A stretch of 64,000 nt of DNA from Litoreibacter roseus (GCF_009811795.1 NZ_BLJE01000006.1:1-64000); one strand, 5' to 3'; positions 24,957 to 33,877 are shown, counted from the first letter of the stretch. Numbers and translations: made by a program. The notes: generated by a model not told the origin, from the letters alone.

Positions 24957-25286
24957 ATGTCAGATCAGATCGTCGCCGTAGATCGAGCCACCCAGATCAA
25001 AGCGCTGTCCAGCGAAGTACGGATGAAGGTGCTCCGACTTCTGGCCGATCCGAAAGGGAACTTCCCCGATCAATGGTCCGCTGACCCGGCCACGGAAGGT
25101 GTGTGCATGTCGCTGATAGCAGAGGCCATCGGGGTGGCCCAACCGACCGCCAGCCGCCATCTCGATATTCTGCGACAGGCCCGCTTCGTCACTGTCACCC
25201 GCATTGGAAAATGGGGGCATTGCAAGCGCGACGACGCGGCGATCCGCGACTACCTCACATGGGTTGAGGAGGAGTTGGAGCTTTAG
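24957..25286 (+). CDS. ArsR-type winged-helix regulator
   Basis: A 109-residue winged-helix regulator. The pattern IKALSSEVRMKVLRLLADP, then MSLIAEAIGVAQPTASRHLD (recognition helix), then VTRIGKWGHCKRD (wing) fits the ArsR fold. I do not see the ELCVCDL metal-binding motif, so it is probably a non-metal-sensing member. It is divergent from the EamA transporter and probably its repressor. A 60-codon open frame on the opposite strand just downstream is not convincing. Confidence 0.85.
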   Translation: MSDQIVAVDRATQIKALSSEVRMKVLRLLADPKGNFPDQWSADPATEGVCMSLIAEAIGVAQPTASRHLDILRQARFVTVTRIGKWGHCKRDDAAIRDYLTWVEEELEL

Positions 25287-25667
25287 GTTTTGAAGCTCCA
25301 TTGGCGTTCCTTTTGTTTAAAGGATGCCGTTCGCTCTGCAATCTGTTGTACAAACCAGCGATTTGGCACCTCTGAGAATTGCTGGATTGCTATCCGTCCC
25401 TCGAACCAGCTTTGAATGCCCGGTCCGATGACGCTCGACGCGAAGGTAAGGTAGCCGTTCCTCAAGCGCGCAGGCCAAGTGTTGAAAAATGCTGGGTTAG
25501 CTCAGTGATCGGTTTTCCCGCTGGCTGTAAGTTCGAATGGATCAAGATCTCGGAAGTGCAGCCAATGGCTGGTTCGGTGGGCCGCATTGCAGCATGGCTG
25601 ACGTGAGGTCAGTGGTGTGGGCCGAGTGCGCCGCTTCTGGCGCTCGTAGGCGACCGCCCCAGCGAGA
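25287..25667. other. Intergenic region with repeat copy D
   Basis: About 380 bp between the ArsR gene and the 3' end of the integrase gene. The right half contains repeat copy D. The left part holds an open frame on the minus strand (25283-25465) that I could not assign. Confidence 0.55.
25513..25624 (+). repeat. Dispersed intergenic repeat, copy D
   Basis: It shares TTCCCGCTGGCTGTAAGTTCG, then GTGCAGCCAATGGCTGGTTC, GGTGGGCCGCATTGCAGCAT and GGTCAGTGGTGTGGGCCG with the other copies. Same orientation. It lies at the boundary between the cargo block and the integrase. Confidence 0.6.
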
Positions 25668-26996
25668 CTAGGAAAGTGTCTGTGGTTTCGCCTCGATCAG
25701 CATATCGTTGATCGCGCTCCGTCGAGTTTGTCGGTCAAGTGTGTAGGTGTTTCGCCTGAACTCGACCCCCTCAAGAAGAGCCTTCACGTAGCCTGACACT
25801 GTGTCGGCGGCCATGATCAAGGTCGAGTCGAGCGTGTGAACATACTTGCTCGTGACCGATCCCTTGGCATGACCGATCAGTGCGGCGATGGTAATTTCGG
25901 TAAAGCCAAGGTCGTTGGCGATACTGGCGAAGCTGTGCCGAAGGACGTGGGGCGTAACATCCCAAAGCGGCGTTTCCGAGAAGAGCTTCTTCCAACTCTG
26001 AGGGAAGTTCCCGACGGCGTTGTCGTCACCTTGGCCGGGAAAGACATAGGTCCCATCCCGTTTCAAACGTGCGGCCTCGAGATAGTCGACAACCGGAAGG
26101 CCAACTGGGCGCACGGAAGCGCCTTCTTTGCTGTCTTTCAGTCGCAGACAGCTTCCTTCAATGTCGACCTCGCTCCACCGCAGGCTAATGATCTCGCCTC
26201 GCCGGCAGCCGGTCAGCGCAATGAGACGTAGGATCTCGGCGTGGATGCCGTAGTGGTTGTCATATTGCACGTCCTTTAGCAGGCGACCCAACGTCCGATA
26301 CTCTGCTTCACTCAATCGGCGGTCCCGAACCTTGTACCTAGGTTTCTTGAGGCCGTGCGTCGGGTTCTGGTCTATGATCCCGGCCTCTATCGCGTAGGTG
26401 AAGATGCCGCCGAGAAGTCCCATAGTGCGGATCGCGGTGCCGCGGCCGCCGCGCACGATCGCCTTGCCGCGTAGCTTCTCCGTTTTCATCACAACGCGCG
26501 TCTTGCCAGCAATGATGTCCTTCATCAGGTTGTTCATGTCTGGCTTGGTGATGTCCTTGATCCTACGCGTGCCGAGCAAAGGAATGATGTGCCGGCGAAT
26601 GCGGCCTACGTCAGTTGCAACAGTCGTCGCTTTCTTGGGACGGCCACCTTTCCCAAGAACAAGACCGGCCTCCATGTCGGCGATATACTGCTCGCACAGT
26701 TCCCGAACGGTCGCCGCGCGACGTTCCTCCTCCCGCTCGGCTGCAGGATCCTCTCCCTGAGCGATCTGGCCAAGAAGCGCCTTCGCTTCCCGGCGTGCAG
26801 TCTCCGGCGTCCAGACGCCATGGAGTCCAATCGTGTAGCGTCGCGAGCGACCTTTGGCCCTGTACTGAACGAGGTAGCTTCGCTTTCCAGAAGGGTAGAC
26901 ACGAAGCCCGAAGCACGGCAGTTCATCATCCCAGATGACATGGCCTTTGCTTTTGGGGGCCACGGACTCGACAAATCGTTTGGTCAGTTTGCTCAT
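25668..26996 (-). CDS. Tyrosine-type site-specific integrase
   Basis: A 442-residue phage/island-type tyrosine recombinase. The N-terminal arm-binding domain of the DUF4102-related type (ELPCFGLRVYPSGKRSYLVQ, RRYTIGLHG) is followed by a SAM-like core-binding domain (about 95-215). The catalytic domain has Arg265 (TGCRRGEI), His350-x2-Arg353 (HVLRHSF), His376 (GHAKGS) and the nucleophile Tyr385 (TSKYVHT), so the active site is complete. I prefer the ATG at 26996 with AAGGA upstream; the frame extends to 27059. Its 5' end faces a tRNA-Arg 3' fragment about 180 bp away, the expected arrangement for an integrase that targets a tRNA gene. Confidence 0.93.
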   Translation of the reverse strand: MSKLTKRFVESVAPKSKGHVIWDDELPCFGLRVYPSGKRSYLVQYRAKGRSRRYTIGLHGVWTPETARREAKALLGQIAQGEDPAAEREEERRAATVRELCEQYIADMEAGLVLGKGGRPKKATTVATDVGRIRRHIIPLLGTRRIKDITKPDMNNLMKDIIAGKTRVVMKTEKLRGKAIVRGGRGTAIRTMGLLGGIFTYAIEAGIIDQNPTHGLKKPRYKVRDRRLSEAEYRTLGRLLKDVQYDNHYGIHAEILRLIALTGCRRGEIISLRWSEVDIEGSCLRLKDSKEGASVRPVGLPVVDYLEAARLKRDGTYVFPGQGDDNAVGNFPQSWKKLFSETPLWDVTPHVLRHSFASIANDLGFTEITIAALIGHAKGSVTSKYVHTLDSTLIMAADTVSGYVKALLEGVEFRRNTYTLDRQTRRSAINDMLIEAKPQTLS

Positions 26997-27340
26997 GCTC
27001 CGTTCCTTCGAAGGCCCGATTTCACGTAAGCACAGCGCAAGCACGCGGGCGGAAATCAAGGCGTATTCTCGGATAGAGACGTCGGAGCGATGATTTGAAA
27101 AATCCAGTTTTTTCAGCCATCTAGCGTGCTCTGGCGTATCCTATCGCGCAATTAGGAAAGGTCATTTGACCAGCTCCGAAGGCAGAGGTCTCAGGTTCGA
27201 ATCCTGATGGGTGCGCCAATCAGCCTAAAGATGGCAGACAACAGGCGGTGTTGTCGGGCGCTTTGGACAGTTCCAAAGTCCGGTGTCGTGAAAGATAAGC
27301 GCTGGCTAGATCGCACTCAGCGTATCGACGATAATGATGT
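26997..27340. other. Integrase upstream region with attachment site
   Basis: The stretch between the integrase start and the cueR stop contains the tRNA 3' fragment described separately. I see no further gene. The first 170 bp presumably hold the integrase promoter and arm sites, and the part right of 27218 is presumably original chromosome. Confidence 0.5.
27174..27218 (+). other. tRNA-Arg(CCG) 3' fragment, probable integration attachment site
   Basis: The 45 bp from CTCCGAA to the encoded CCA form the anticodon loop, the 3' anticodon strand (GGCAG), variable loop, T-arm (CAGGTTCGAATCCTG) and 3' acceptor strand of a tRNA. The loop CTCCGAA gives anticodon CCG (Arg). The bases to the left do not pair with GGCAG, and no D-arm or 5' acceptor (expected GGCGCACC) is present, so this is only the 3' half. 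Identity beginning at the anticodon loop is a common att core. Given the orientation, the element lies to the left and the intact tRNA gene should be at its far left end; I did not find it in the window. Confidence 0.75.
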
Positions 27341-27736
27341 TCATCCGGCGTTCGAACCTGCGAGATCGTTGAGTATCGGGCAATCGGGTCGGTCGTCGCC
27401 GTGACAGCGCGTCACAAGGGTCTCCAGCGTTGATTTAAGCGCCTCAAGTTCGTCGATCTTTTTGGCGATGCGCTGCAGATGGTCCGCGGCAACGGCCTTC
27501 ACGTCGGCGCTTGCGCGATTTCGGTCTTCGTAAAGTGAAAGAAGGGTTCGACAGTCTTCAATCGAAAACCCAAGCGATCGTGACCGCCCGAGAAACGTTA
27601 GTTTATGCACATCCTGAGCGCTGAAATCACGGTATCCATTGCCACCACGCGCGGGCCTGACAAGATCAATATCTTCATAGTATCTGATCGTTTTCGGCGG
27701 CAGCCCACTGGCGCGCGACACTTCTCCGATATTCAT
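27341..27736 (-). CDS. cueR: Cu(I)-responsive MerR-family regulator CueR
   Basis: A 131-residue CueR-like activator. The MerR winged helix is at the N-terminus ([20 protein letters not shown]), followed by a dimerisation coiled-coil (about 75-108). The metal-binding loop has Cys111 and Cys119 separated by seven residues (CHGDDRPDC), matching Cys112 and Cys120 of E. coli CueR. The seven-residue spacing and the length fit Cu/Ag sensors rather than MerR or ZntR. I chose the ATG at 27736 for the family N-terminus. Divergent from copA, with a consensus-type operator between them. Confidence 0.92.
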   Translation of the reverse strand: MNIGEVSRASGLPPKTIRYYEDIDLVRPARGGNGYRDFSAQDVHKLTFLGRSRSLGFSIEDCRTLLSLYEDRNRASADVKAVAADHLQRIAKKIDELEALKSTLETLVTRCHGDDRPDCPILNDLAGSNAG

Positions 27737-27803
27737 ACTCTCTTGCCCCCTAAATCGGGATGGACAAGTCCCGCCCACCGGAACGCTGGTAGCACATTAT
27801 CCC

Positions 27804-27834
27804 TTGACCTTCCAGCGACTGGAATCTCCATATT
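27804..27834 (+). promoter_or_regulatory. CueR-type copA promoter with 19-bp spacer
   Basis: A -35 box TTGACC (27804-27809) and a -10 box CATATT (27829-27834) are separated by exactly 19 bp. The spacer contains the dyad CTTCCAG-CGA-CTGGAAT. The over-long spacer with a centred dyad is the hallmark of promoters activated by DNA distortion by MerR-family proteins. It points towards copA, whose ATG is 38 bp past the -10 box. Confidence 0.85.
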
Positions 27835-27871
27835 GTGGTTTCTAGCCAATTTCAGCGACAAAGAGCGTCCC

Positions 27872-30391
27872 ATGACCACGAAGCACCAGACTGCGAAATC
27901 GGTCACATTTCCCATAGAGGGGATGACCTGCGCCTCCTGCGTGGGTCGGGTGGAGCGTGCGTTAAAGGCGGTGCCCGGCGTTGTTGGGTCCAATGTGAAT
28001 CTCGCGACCGCGCGCGCAGATGTTCATCTGGATAAGCCGGTCGACCAAGCCGCGCTTATCAGGGTGGTAGAGGATTTGGGGTATCGCGTACCTGACCAGA
28101 CAATCATTTTTGCGGTGGAAGGGATGAATTGCGCCTCCTGCGTGGGTCGGGTGGAACGCGCATTGAAAGCCGTGCCCGGGGTTGCCGAAGCCAGCGTGAA
28201 CCTCGCCGCAGAGCGGGCAACCGTTAGCACGATCACCGACGCAGCGGCTTTGATTTCGGCCCTCAAGGACATTGGCTACATCGCACGCGAGACCACGTCC
28301 GACATCTCACCGCAAGCGACGACGTCCGAAAAAACCGCCGAAGAGGTGCGCAAGCTCAGACGCAGTGTGATGATCGCCGCTGTTATGACTCTGCCTGTTT
28401 TTCTGCTGGAAATGGGCGCGCACCTTATACCCGGATTGCATACACTGATCATGACCACCATAGGCATGCAGGCCAATTGGTTGATCCAGTTAGCATTTAC
28501 AACAATCGTGCTCTTTGGACCCGGGTTGCAATTCTACACCAAGGGTGTTCCGGCACTCTTTAAGGGTGCGCCTGATATGAACAGCCTCGTCGCGGTGGGA
28601 ACCTCGGCGGCCTATCTGTTCTCAGTCGTGGCAACCTTCGCGCCGGGCCTGCTGCCGAAAGGCACGGTCAACGTCTATTTTGAAGCCGCCGCTGTCATCG
28701 TGACGCTGATCCTCGTCGGCCGTTGGATGGAAGCACGCGCAAAGGGGCGCACCTCAGACGCGATACGGCGTTTGGTCAACCTTCAGCCAAAAACAGCCCG
28801 CATCCGGCGCGATGGGACGGTCGTGGAGATATCTATCGCTGACGTTTTGATCGATGACATCCTAGAGGTTCGGCCGGGCGAGCGTTTGCCCGTAGACGGA
28901 GAAGTGATTGACGGGGCCAGTTACGTCGATGAGAGCATGATCAGCGGCGAGCCAATCCCTGTGGTCAAGAAGGTCGGCGCGACCGTGGTGGGCGGCACCA
29001 TCAACCAGACCGGCAGTCTCGTCCTGCGCGCGACAGCCGTGGGCGCCGACACGATGCTTGCCCAGATCATCCGAATGGTTGAGGCGGCCCAAGGTTCCAA
29101 GCTGCCGATACAGGCGATGGTGGACAAGGTGACGATGTATTTTGTGCCCGTCGTCATCGCGCTCGCCGTACTGACATTCATCGTCTGGTTCGCCTTTGGG
29201 CCGGATCCGTCACTGACATTTGGTCTTGTGAACGCTGTTGCGGTTCTGATCATCGCGTGTCCCTGCGCAATGGGCCTTGCCACACCAACGTCTATCATGG
29301 TCGGCACGGGGCGGGGTGCCGAGATGGGCGTCCTGTTTCGCAAAGGTGAGGCGCTGCAACTGCTGAAAGAGGCCCGTGTTGTTGCGCTCGACAAGACCGG
29401 GACGTTGACCGAAGGCGCGCCGCGCCTGACTGACCTTGAAGTGATACATGGCTTTGAGCGCACGGACGTTCTTGCGCGCATCGCTGCGGTGGAAGCAAAG
29501 TCCGAGCATCCCATTGCTCGCGCCCTCGTCGCAGCGGCCCGTGACCAAGGTCTCGCCCTGCCGGATGTGACCGCATTTGAAAGCGTCACTGGCATGGGGG
29601 TCGCCGCCGCGGCAGGGGGGCTAAGGGTTGAGATCGGGGCGGACCGGTACATGAGCGAGCTTGGTCATGATATTTCGGCCTTTGCCAACACCGCCCGTCG
29701 GCTTGGGGATGAGGGCAAGTCGCCGCTCTATGCGGCTATCGATGGCAGGCTCGCGGCTATCATTGCCGTAGCAGACCCGATCAAGGAAACAACGCCCGCC
29801 GCGATCCGCGCGTTGCACGATCTGGGTTTGAAGGTTGCTGTGATCACGGGTGACAACCATCGCACGGCCGAGGCGATTGCCCAGCAGCTTGGCATTGACG
29901 AGGTCATCGCAGAGGTGCTGCCTGACGGCAAGGTGGCGGCGGTGAGGGCGCTCCGCGCGGCGCATGGACGCTTGGCCTTTGTGGGCGACGGGATCAATGA
30001 CGCTCCGGCTCTTGCCGAAGCGGATGTCGGAGTGGCTATTGGGACGGGTACGGATGTGGCGATCGAGGCGGCAGATGTCGTACTGATGTCGGGCTCTCTC
30101 AGGGGCGTGCCGAACGCCATTGCACTATCGAAAGCGACACTCCGGAACATCAACCAAAACCTGTTCTGGGCGTTCGCCTACAACACGGCGTTGCTGCCCG
30201 TCGCGACGGGAATCCTGTACCCCGCATTTGGCCTTCTTTTATCACCGATCTTTGCAGCTGCCGCTATGGCGCTGAGCTCCGTGTTTGTTCTCAGCAACGC
30301 CTTACGGTTGCGAACATGGCACGCACCGATGCAAGACGAACGGCGTCCCGCCTCGCGAGGTCCGGCGTCAAGTGCCGTTCCTGCCGAATAG
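27872..30391 (+). CDS. copA: Copper-exporting P1B-type ATPase CopA
   Basis: An 839-residue P1B-ATPase that exports Cu(I) from the cytoplasm. Two N-terminal HMA domains carry GMTCASC (Cys20, Cys23) and GMNCASC (Cys87, Cys90). Eight membrane helices are expected. The transport motif CPC is at 463-465, the phosphorylation motif DKTGT starts at Asp507, and SEHP and [17 protein letters not shown] (ATP binding and hinge) follow. The CPC type and CxxC pairs indicate monovalent Cu/Ag. The frame is open 89 codons upstream, but [10 protein letters not shown] at 27872 fits the promoter. Regulated by the divergent CueR. The two HMA domains are nearly identical over their first 25 residues, suggesting an internal duplication. 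Confidence 0.95.
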   Translation: MTTKHQTAKSVTFPIEGMTCASCVGRVERALKAVPGVVGSNVNLATARADVHLDKPVDQAALIRVVEDLGYRVPDQTIIFAVEGMNCASCVGRVERALKAVPGVAEASVNLAAERATVSTITDAAALISALKDIGYIARETTSDISPQATTSEKTAEEVRKLRRSVMIAAVMTLPVFLLEMGAHLIPGLHTLIMTTIGMQANWLIQLAFTTIVLFGPGLQFYTKGVPALFKGAPDMNSLVAVGTSAAYLFSVVATFAPGLLPKGTVNVYFEAAAVIVTLILVGRWMEARAKGRTSDAIRRLVNLQPKTARIRRDGTVVEISIADVLIDDILEVRPGERLPVDGEVIDGASYVDESMISGEPIPVVKKVGATVVGGTINQTGSLVLRATAVGADTMLAQIIRMVEAAQGSKLPIQAMVDKVTMYFVPVVIALAVLTFIVWFAFGPDPSLTFGLVNAVAVLIIACPCAMGLATPTSIMVGTGRGAEMGVLFRKGEALQLLKEARVVALDKTGTLTEGAPRLTDLEVIHGFERTDVLARIAAVEAKSEHPIARALVAAARDQGLALPDVTAFESVTGMGVAAAAGGLRVEIGADRYMSELGHDISAFANTARRLGDEGKSPLYAAIDGRLAAIIAVADPIKETTPAAIRALHDLGLKVAVITGDNHRTAEAIAQQLGIDEVIAEVLPDGKVAAVRALRAAHGRLAFVGDGINDAPALAEADVGVAIGTGTDVAIEAADVVLMSGSLRGVPNAIALSKATLRNINQNLFWAFAYNTALLPVATGILYPAFGLLLSPIFAAAAMALSSVFVLSNALRLRTWHAPMQDERRPASRGPASSAVPAE

Positions 30392-30425
30392 CGAATATGC
30401 GTCAGCGCCGCCATCTTTCTGGACC

Positions 30426-31283
30426 TCATGCCGCTGTTTCTTGTTCGTTGGGAATTTCCAACGACACGTCCCTACCGACGCGCGCCCAATGGGACATCTC
30501 CGCAAGCACGTCGGATGCGTGGTCCCGGACGCAGTCAATAGCGTCGCTTCCCAAAGCCAGCCGCAGCGGCGGCGTGTCCGCGGCAATTGCGGTGGCGATG
30601 GCGCGCGCGGCTTTCGCGGGATCACCGTTTTGCGCACCATGCATGCTGTAGGCGAACCGCCGGGTTGGTCCGACGATGCTTTGATAGGCCTCTGTCTCTG
30701 GCAGATGAACCATTGTGCCGGGTGCTGCGAAGTTTGTCCTGAACGCGCCGGGCTCGACAATCATGAGCTTCAGACCGAAAGGGGCAATTTCTTGAGCAAG
30801 CGCTTCGGACGCGCCCTCTAGTGCGAATTTAGAAGCGGAATACGCGCCAAACCCGGCAAATGACATTTGTCCGCCCATGGATGACATCATCACAATCGCG
30901 CCGGTGCGCTGCCTGCGCATAAGCGGAAGGGCGGTGCGGGTTACGGTCATGGCCGCGAAAAAATTGGTCTCCATTACGCGCCGCAGGCTCGCGTCGCTCG
31001 TTTCTTCGACCGCACCAACCATACCGAAGCCCGCGTTATTCACCAAAACGTCGATCCGGCTGAACCGATCCGCCACAGCTTGAACGGCATTTTCGACGTC
31101 TTCGACCTCTGTGACGTCAGCTGCAATCGCGACAACACGATCGGGCGCCTGAGCGACCAAGTCTTGCAGGCTTTCGGTGCGGCGGGCAATCCCGACAACG
31201 TTGTCCCCTTGTGTGACCACATATTCTGCGATGGCCCGACCAAATCCTGACGACGCGCCTGTGATGAACCATGTTTGTGCCAT
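30426..31283 (-). CDS. SDR family NAD(P)-dependent oxidoreductase
   Basis: A 285-residue classical SDR. It has TGASSGFG at residues 8-15, NNAG at 82-85, a Ser in VMMSSMGG (about 134-135), and Tyr148-x3-Lys152 (YSASK). Arg residues in IARRTESL after the second strand suggest NADPH preference. It is convergent with copA (34 bp between stops). The next gene upstream on the same strand is an exported alpha/beta hydrolase 123 bp away, and further on lies an AraC regulator, so the three may form one regulated unit. Such oxidoreductase/hydrolase/AraC sets are frequent in environmental bacteria. Substrate unknown. Confidence 0.92.
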   Translation of the reverse strand: MAQTWFITGASSGFGRAIAEYVVTQGDNVVGIARRTESLQDLVAQAPDRVVAIAADVTEVEDVENAVQAVADRFSRIDVLVNNAGFGMVGAVEETSDASLRRVMETNFFAAMTVTRTALPLMRRQRTGAIVMMSSMGGQMSFAGFGAYSASKFALEGASEALAQEIAPFGLKLMIVEPGAFRTNFAAPGTMVHLPETEAYQSIVGPTRRFAYSMHGAQNGDPAKAARAIATAIAADTPPLRLALGSDAIDCVRDHASDVLAEMSHWARVGRDVSLEIPNEQETAA

Positions 31284-31406
31284 AGGAGTAAGCCTCTCAA
31301 TTTATGCGTATGATCAGTTGCGTGAAGCCGCGCGCCCCATGGCTATGCAGACCGATATGCCGCCCCAGTTTACCAAGGGGCGGCATATGGAATGGGGTGA
31401 ACCGGG

Positions 31407-32366
31407 TTAGCTGGCTTGATCTGAGGGGGCTGCGAAGTGGTCCGCAATCGTATCCGCAGCGCGGGTCACGTCCTCGGGATTGTCGTAGAAGTCGAACTGC
31501 GTGACCTCTTCCAGCATCTTCAGCGTGGCATCCCCGGTGAAACCTTCCAGAAAGGTGCGCACGCCTTGCGGGATAGCAGCGGCTTCCGAATGGACGATGG
31601 CCAGCGGTTGCGTGAGACGGTTGGGATTGTCGGCGGGATGATAGGTGAGCCAGCCTTCCCAGCCCGCGTTGTTCCACTGGTTGTCATAGGCCGGGATCGC
31701 CCCCCGCTGAGGATCGACATAGTATCCATCAAAGGGCATCAACACGCCTTCCGTGCCTGTCGGTCCGGCTGCCGGAATGATGTCACCACCGGCTGCTTCG
31801 GCAGCGCGACTGACGTCGATCAATCCGTTCACGCCGTCTTCGCCACCGTAGACGGCGTTCACGATCTCCTCGTTTTGCAACCATGGGGCGACGAGGCCGA
31901 TGCGGTTCACCAAATCATTGCCCGCGACGGCATCCACCATGTAGCCAGCGGACGCGCAAATGCCGAGACCGTTGATCTGTGCCTGATCAACTTCGGGCAG
32001 CGTTGCGACGAATTCGAATGCGGCTTCGATGTCACTGATCTTGGCCTCGGGGCTTTCGACGAAGCGCGCATTTTGGGCCAGATCTCCGGACTTGCCCCAG
32101 CCGCGGAAATCAAAGGTGAAGGCGGCAAATCCACGCTCGACCATTTCCTCGGCATAGATGGCTGGCATCTGCTCTTCCACCGTCGTCCATGCGCCCGTTA
32201 CGACAACTGTGGGCAGGGCAGAGCCATCATGACCTTCTGGCAGATAGAGCGTCCCGGACAATGTTGATCCTTCGTTTTCGAAGGTCACGGTGCGGGTTTC
32301 CATTTGAGCGATGGCCGCCGTTGAAGTCATCAACACCGCGGCAGTCGTGAGGGCTGTTATCTTCAT
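31407..32366 (-). CDS. Exported alpha/beta hydrolase
   Basis: A 319-residue alpha/beta hydrolase with a signal peptide (MKITALTTAAVLMTSTAAIA). The oxyanion and dynamic part reads VVVTGAWTTVEEQMPAIYAE, then FDFRGWGKSGD. The nucleophile elbow is GLGICASAGYM (residues 133-143). It lacks the plain GxSxG; Cys137 (dienelactone-hydrolase-like G-x-C) or Ser139 could be the nucleophile. The likely His is in the C-terminal TIADHF. I chose the ATG at 32366 because GGGAGA lies 7 bp upstream. Between the SDR and AraC genes on the same strand. Substrate unknown. Confidence 0.85.
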   Translation of the reverse strand: MKITALTTAAVLMTSTAAIAQMETRTVTFENEGSTLSGTLYLPEGHDGSALPTVVVTGAWTTVEEQMPAIYAEEMVERGFAAFTFDFRGWGKSGDLAQNARFVESPEAKISDIEAAFEFVATLPEVDQAQINGLGICASAGYMVDAVAGNDLVNRIGLVAPWLQNEEIVNAVYGGEDGVNGLIDVSRAAEAAGGDIIPAAGPTGTEGVLMPFDGYYVDPQRGAIPAYDNQWNNAGWEGWLTYHPADNPNRLTQPLAIVHSEAAAIPQGVRTFLEGFTGDATLKMLEEVTQFDFYDNPEDVTRAADTIADHFAAPSDQAS

Positions 32367-32535
32367 TGATCTATCTCCCGATGAGTCCGTTGGGCGTGTT
32401 GCCCGATGACACAAGAGATACGGCGCCGCTGTCCCGATAACTTGAAGAGGCGTCCAGAGTTTTTGAATATTCTTGCTTTGAACTCTACGCACGCGCCCGA
32501 TCAGCAACGTTATGGTGTGGGGTGGCTGCTTAGTC

Positions 32536-33429
32536 TTACGTGGTGGGCTGCAAGTTCGACCGATGTGCTGAAGGCGTGGTTCCCGTGAGTTGCTTGAACG
32601 TCCGCGTGAAATGCGCCTGGTCCGCGAACCCGCAATCAAGCGCTATCTCGCCCAATGACAGGGATTGGTCCTCCATGCGGCGCATGGCTTGCTCAACCCG
32701 GTAGGACAGCACAAATTGCATCGGAGATTTGCCCATCACCTCTTTGAAAACTCGACTGAAATGAGAACTCGACATGCCGACTTCAGCCGCCAGGTCATCC
32801 AGCACAATAGTGCGATCAATGTTGGCGCGCACAAAACCGAGCACCTTTTGATAATGGACCGATGTAAAGCGCGCCGACAAGGCGATCTCCTCGGGCCGAC
32901 GCTGGCCGTACTTTTGCAGAAGCTTGACCAGGAAAACCCGCGCCATGGCTTCGAACATAACAGCCGAAGACATATCACCGGCCGCTATACTGTCGCGCAG
33001 CATTACGCCGGCGGCACATAAATCTGCATCTGAAAACTGCGGAAGATCCTCGAACTGCTTGTCGGACAGCAGCATCCCAAGCTCTCGCTCGGCAAAGCGT
33101 TGCACCTCCGCGGGTTCCAAGGTGACGACGATAACGTCTGATTGCGCAAACCAGCGCCAGCCCGACCGCACACCCGCTGGTGTGAAGATGATATCGTTTT
33201 TGCGGAACTCAAAGTCACGCAGTTCGCCATTGCGGCGATTTTGCACCCGATGAGGGTCCTCTTTCAAGTTGAGCAGAAGATGATGCTCGGCAAAAACATC
33301 CTCGGGCATTGAGTCTGGCGGGGCCTGAAAATACTGCACCGACATGAGGCGGGCTGCAGAGACGTGTTCGATACCTTCGCTGTCTATGAGCGGGAGGGAC
33401 GGATAAATGTCTCTATAGCGCTGTGGCAT
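32536..33429 (-). CDS. AraC family transcriptional regulator
   Basis: A 297-residue AraC/XylS-type activator. The N-terminal half is a cupin-like sensing domain (HHLLLNLKEDPHRVQNRRNG). The C-terminal 100 residues hold the double HTH: IVLDDLAAEVGMSSSHFSRV, FKEVMGKSPMQFVLSYRVEQ, then LGEIALDCGFADQAHFTRTF and KQLTGTTPSAHR. It probably activates the downstream hydrolase and SDR genes on the same strand, 169 bp away. No effector can be inferred. Confidence 0.92.
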   Translation of the reverse strand: MPQRYRDIYPSLPLIDSEGIEHVSAARLMSVQYFQAPPDSMPEDVFAEHHLLLNLKEDPHRVQNRRNGELRDFEFRKNDIIFTPAGVRSGWRWFAQSDVIVVTLEPAEVQRFAERELGMLLSDKQFEDLPQFSDADLCAAGVMLRDSIAAGDMSSAVMFEAMARVFLVKLLQKYGQRRPEEIALSARFTSVHYQKVLGFVRANIDRTIVLDDLAAEVGMSSSHFSRVFKEVMGKSPMQFVLSYRVEQAMRRMEDQSLSLGEIALDCGFADQAHFTRTFKQLTGTTPSAHRSNLQPTT

Positions 33430-33825
33430 GTTTGACGTAGATCCTTTGTATGGCAGGCTGAATGTAGGCGTTTTAGCCGTCGTTCATAGGTTTATCACTT
33501 TGTAGATCGAGAAGCCCCAAAAGCGAACGGTAACGCAGATGCCGAACCGGATCTGAATGCGACGGGTAATCATCGGACCCGCTACAACTGATACGTTGCG
33601 ATTAGGTCAGACTCTGGCGGCTTCCTACGCTAACGCTGCCGTATCCCGGACGTTTTTACCGACCGTACGCAGGTGACCCGCACAATATGAACGCCTGAGT
33701 TTCTTTCGATGCACTCGGGGGCCAAGGCACTGCCATGCTACGGCAACATGGCATTCTTGAAAGCGTTGCTTGGTGCGGGAACGTTGGCGGTGGTGACTGG
33801 CTTTCTTGAGCGGTTTTCAAATAGT
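33430..33825. other. Intergenic region without a supported gene
   Basis: About 400 bp between the AraC start and the terminator of the dehydrogenase operon. A 24-codon frame starting ATGGCATTCTTGAAAGC near 33749 and the small dyad GCCATG...CATGGC just before it are the only features noticed. I do not call a gene. Confidence 0.5.
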
Positions 33826-33827
33826 AA

Positions 33828-33856
33828 AAAGGGGCAGGCGCGGGCCTACCCCCTTT
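33828..33856 (-). terminator. Rho-independent terminator of the tartrate dehydrogenase operon
   Basis: Read on the minus strand: AAAGGGG-GT-AGGC-ccgc-GCCT-G-CCCCTTT, followed by TT and then AC. The stem of 4+7 pairs has a small internal loop and the run of T expected of an intrinsic terminator. It lies 22 bp past the dehydrogenase stop. Confidence 0.75.
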
Positions 33857-33877
33857 GATCTCTACATGCGCCGGCCG

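Noticed and set aside
25283-25465. 60-codon minus-strand frame beside the ArsR gene
   Set aside because: It looks slightly protein-like (WFEGRIAIQQFSEVPNRWFV) but has no start signal or recognisable family and overlaps the ArsR 3' end.
25497-25552. tRNA-like pieces: GGGTTAGCTCAGTGATCGG and TAAGTTCGAATGG
   Set aside because: They are too close together for a tRNA, have no anticodon arm or acceptor pairing, and the second piece belongs to repeat copy D.
10968-25624. Repeats A-D as integron attC sites
   Set aside because: Cassette-like spacing is tempting, but I could not find the paired core sites (GTTRRRY and RYYYAAC), and the nearby integrase is a tRNA-targeting type without the integron-specific patch.
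32367-32639. Longer N-terminus for the alpha/beta hydrolase
   Set aside because: It would bury a clear signal peptide and overlap the AraC gene; the 32366 ATG has a good ribosome-binding site.
33721-33765. Dyad GCCATG...CATGGC with a 24-codon frame
   Set aside because: Short, not followed by a T run, and the frame is too small to support without homologues.
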